From the NCBI GenBank assembly GCA_964396385.1, contig CAYNFH010000162.1, forward strand, positions 1 through 15,570: a DNA stretch of 15,570 bases. The letters run 5' to 3'. Shown piece after piece: positions 14,119-15,570 of this stretch. Every line of letters starts with the position of its first letter. Positions within the stretch are counted from its first letter, which is position 1. The translations under genes and the position numbers were made by a program. Below the pieces are notes generated by a model. It was not told where the DNA came from, made no database searches, and saw only the letters and a program-made list of their open reading frames with translations. This DNA comes from CAYNFH01 sp964396385. Its GTDB lineage: Bacteria > Armatimonadota > Chthonomonadetes > Chthonomonadales > CAJBBX01.

Positions 14119-14612
14119 GCCACGCCTATATCGACTTCCTGGTGAAGATTGGCGTCCGCAGCGCCATTGTGCTCCTCTGGCTGGTGCTGGGCTTCCGGCT
14201 GCTGGGCAAACGGCAGATGGGCCAGATGAACATCTACGACCTGGCCATGGTGATGCTGCTGGCCAACGCCGTACAGAACGCCATGACGATGGGCAAGGGC
14301 GAGGTGCTGGTCGGCGTCGTGTCGGCCGGCGCGCTCATCCTGCTGGGGCGGCTCCTATCGGCGCTGTTCGTGCGGCTGCCGAAACTGGAGGAGCGGTTGG
14401 TCGGCACGCCCACCGTGGTGATCCAGCACGGCCAGCTCGTCCGCGAGAACATGCGCCGCGAGCACATCAGCGAGGACGAGGTGATGGCCGCCCTCCGCGT
14501 CCACGGCCTCGGCGACCCCAAGGACGCCCAGCTCGCCGTCCTGGAGGTGGACGGCACCCTCAGCGTCGTCCCCCGCGACACCCCCTTCAAGCACAAGCGC
14601 CGGCCCGGGTGA
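14115..14612 (+). CDS. DUF421 (YetF-like) membrane protein, paralog C
   Basis: The 165-residue product starts at the ATG overlapping the stop of paralog B. It shows FRLLGKRQMGQMNIYDLAMVMLLANAVQNAM in its membrane part and AVLEVDGTLSVVPRD near the end, the same architecture as B. The tail FKHKRRPG is short and basic. Tandem paralog pairs of this family suggest hetero-oligomers or dosage, but the role is unknown. Confidence 0.88.
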   Translation: MSHAYIDFLVKIGVRSAIVLLWLVLGFRLLGKRQMGQMNIYDLAMVMLLANAVQNAMTMGKGEVLVGVVSAGALILLGRLLSALFVRLPKLEERLVGTPTVVIQHGQLVRENMRREHISEDEVMAALRVHGLGDPKDAQLAVLEVDGTLSVVPRDTPFKHKRRPG

Positions 14613-14648
14613 TGGGTGATGGCCGACAACCGAGGGCGGATCCGCTCA

Positions 14649-14657
14649 TGATATAAT
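14649..14657 (+). promoter_or_regulatory. Extended -10 promoter of antitoxin-like gene
   Basis: TGATATAAT is a perfect TATAAT box with the TGn extension, which reduces the need for a -35; no good -35 is seen 17 bases upstream. Transcription would start near 14664, about 30 bases before the ATG. Confidence 0.6.
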
Positions 14658-14662
14658 GCCCG

Positions 14663-14680
14663 TGGCCCTGCATCGGGCCA
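14663..14680. promoter_or_regulatory. Inverted repeat at the predicted transcription start
   Basis: TGGCCC, six bases, GGGCCA form a perfect 6-bp dyad at the predicted start site and before the AGGGGA ribosome site. It could be an autoregulatory operator (common for antitoxins) or a leader hairpin. Confidence 0.35.
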
Positions 14681-14692
14681 GGGGACCGCGAT

Positions 14693-14929
14693 ATGACCAT
14701 TTCATTTGATCTCACGCCGGCGCAAGAGCAGAAGCTCCGGAACCGGGCTCAGCAGGAGGGCATCCAGCCGGCCGACCTACTCCAACGGATCCTCGATCAG
14801 GTCCTGGCCGAAGAGCCGGAGAATCCCTCAGAAGTGGCGCCCATAGAGCCGGGCAGCGCGAAGGGCTTGATCCTCTATATGGCGCCGGACTTCAATGCTC
14901 CTCTGGAGGAGTTCGGGGACTACACCTGA
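14693..14929 (+). CDS. Small antitoxin-like protein (DUF2281/VapB-like)
   Basis: The 78-residue acidic protein has an N-terminal strand-helix (TISFDLTPAQEQKLRNRAQQEG) like ribbon-helix-helix or VapB-type DNA-binding starts, and a C-terminal AKGLILYMAPDFNAPLEEFGDY segment. That ending, a 'KG...M..DF..PLE.F.DY' pattern, is typical of antitoxins paired with PIN toxins. AGGGGA at 14679-14684 is the ribosome site and a strong promoter precedes it. The expected PIN toxin does not follow: an ATG overlapping the stop opens only a 16-codon frame. It may be an orphan antitoxin or solitary regulator. Confidence 0.65.
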   Translation: MTISFDLTPAQEQKLRNRAQQEGIQPADLLQRILDQVLAEEPENPSEVAPIEPGSAKGLILYMAPDFNAPLEEFGDYT

Positions 14930-14979
14930 TGCGGCTGCGGACTGTCTTTGACCAATACGGCGTCGACCGCCGCTGGTGA
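14929..14979 (+). other. 16-codon frame coupled to antitoxin-like gene
   Basis: An ATG overlaps the TGA of the antitoxin-like gene (TGATG), where a toxin gene would normally begin, but the frame ends after 16 codons (MRLRTVFDQY...W) and shows no PIN acidic motif. It may be a remnant start of a lost gene or chance. Confidence 0.2.
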
Positions 14980-15055
14980 CCAGACCGCATCCCCAGGCCG
15001 CGCAAGTACTCGGCGCACACCCCTTATCGGCAATCCTCCGTGAATCGGTCGTTCA

Positions 15056-15472
15056 TCATGAGGCGGGGCCATCACGGAGAGAGAGTCTGCGGCGGCGGAC
15101 GTAGGGACCGTAGACGCGATCGGCGTGGTACATGAGCCGATTGGCCACGATGGTTGTGTCTTCGTCTACCTGGTCAGAGAGGAACTCCCAGTCTGCCCAT
15201 CTTTCTCGGCTGATGCGGAGAAGGCAGGGCTTGTCGGAGCTGCCGATGAGCTCGACGGCGAGCTTGTCCTTGACCTCTTGAGGCACGTGGGCCAGAAGGA
15301 GCTTGATGAGCTGGAGGCGCTCCTCCGCTGAGTAGTTGGAGTAAATCCAGGAGGCGAGGGACTGCGGATGGGGCGATGAGGCGATGAGGCGATGAGGCGT
15401 GAGACCGGATTCCGGAGAGGCGGGAGTGAGACATTGTCTCAAATTGCCGGGCAGATCATGAAGGTTCGGCAC
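15056..15472 (-). CDS. Hypothetical protein, start uncertain, frame open at right edge
   Basis: The GTG at 15472 gives 138 residues, but it has no ribosome site and the same frame continues without a stop to the window's end, so the gene may be longer. The C-terminal two thirds look protein-like: AEERLQLIKLLLAHVPQEVKDKLAVELIG (amphipathic helices), WADWEFLSDQVDEDTT, and a basic RRRRLSL near the end. The N-terminal third is Pro/Ser-rich, includes a translated 8-bp microrepeat and may be non-coding. No family recognised. It could be a helical DNA- or RNA-associated protein, but nothing specific supports that. Confidence 0.45.
   Translation of the reverse strand: MPNLHDLPGNLRQCLTPASPESGLTPHRLIASSPHPQSLASWIYSNYSAEERLQLIKLLLAHVPQEVKDKLAVELIGSSDKPCLLRISRERWADWEFLSDQVDEDTTIVANRLMYHADRVYGPYVRRRRLSLRDGPAS
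15373..15396. repeat. 8-bp microsatellite, three units of GCGATGAG
   Basis: Three exact tandem copies of GCGATGAG are followed by a decayed fourth (GCGTGAG) and preceded by a similar GCGGATGG. It lies within the N-terminal part of the minus-strand frame. An 8-base unit changes the frame when copy number changes by one. Confidence 0.8.
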
Positions 15473-15570
15473 CTGGGCGGGTGCGGACGGACCGGCGACG
15501 GCCGTCGGACCAAGGTCCTCGGCTGTATGACCTTCGGCCGAGTGTCGGCCTCCGCCGACACGGGATTCGG

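Overview
The window is about 15.6 kb of high-GC bacterial DNA (roughly two thirds G+C by eye) with tight gene packing, many ATGA/TGATG stop-start overlaps and GTG starts. The gene set fits an uncultured environmental bacterium: a Tes-like radical SAM enzyme, ArsS, DUF2231-cytochrome c, DUF421/YetF paralogs, and REP-like repeats beside a RAYT transposase. Chloroflexota is my best guess, at low confidence and from general impression only. No rRNA, tRNA or CRISPR array was seen.

Left part (1-5122): a radical SAM protein of the Tes/MJ0619 type, cut by the window's left edge, is translationally coupled to a class I SAM methyltransferase and followed by an MFS transporter. Converging on them are a HAD-superfamily hydrolase (dehalogenase type II-like) and a Crp/Fnr-family regulator, both on the minus strand. 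A 22-bp palindrome (5188-5209) lies in the divergent intergenic region upstream of the regulator.

Middle part (5332-11594, all plus strand): an exported Cys/Met/His-rich small protein with a strong terminator; a DUF2231 membrane domain fused through a His-rich linker to a c-type cytochrome; a VKOR-like membrane protein with one CxxC; a MerA/dihydrolipoamide-dehydrogenase-like flavoprotein; a DUF1360 membrane protein interrupted by an in-frame TGA exactly where the family has the first Cys of its CPxC motif; a GH1-like glycosidase; and an ArsS-like radical SAM enzyme. Thiol/disulfide and metal chemistry is the common theme, and 7328-11594 has operon-like spacing.

Right part (11595-15570): a repeat nest with five near-identical hairpin elements, each carrying a GTAG foot, surrounds a REP-associated tyrosine transposase (RAYT). 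Two further families of short tandem repeats sit beside it. Then come three DUF421 (YetF-like) paralogs, one divergent from the other two across only 24 bp; a small antitoxin-like gene with an extended -10 promoter; and a poorly supported minus-strand reading frame that remains open at the right edge.

The most interesting observations are the in-frame TGA at a CxxC cysteine (selenocysteine, nonsense mutation or sequencing error) with a SECIS-compatible hairpin just downstream; the apparent RAYT/REPIN system; the Tes-like radical SAM plus methyltransferase plus MFS cluster; and the ArsS-glycosidase pairing.
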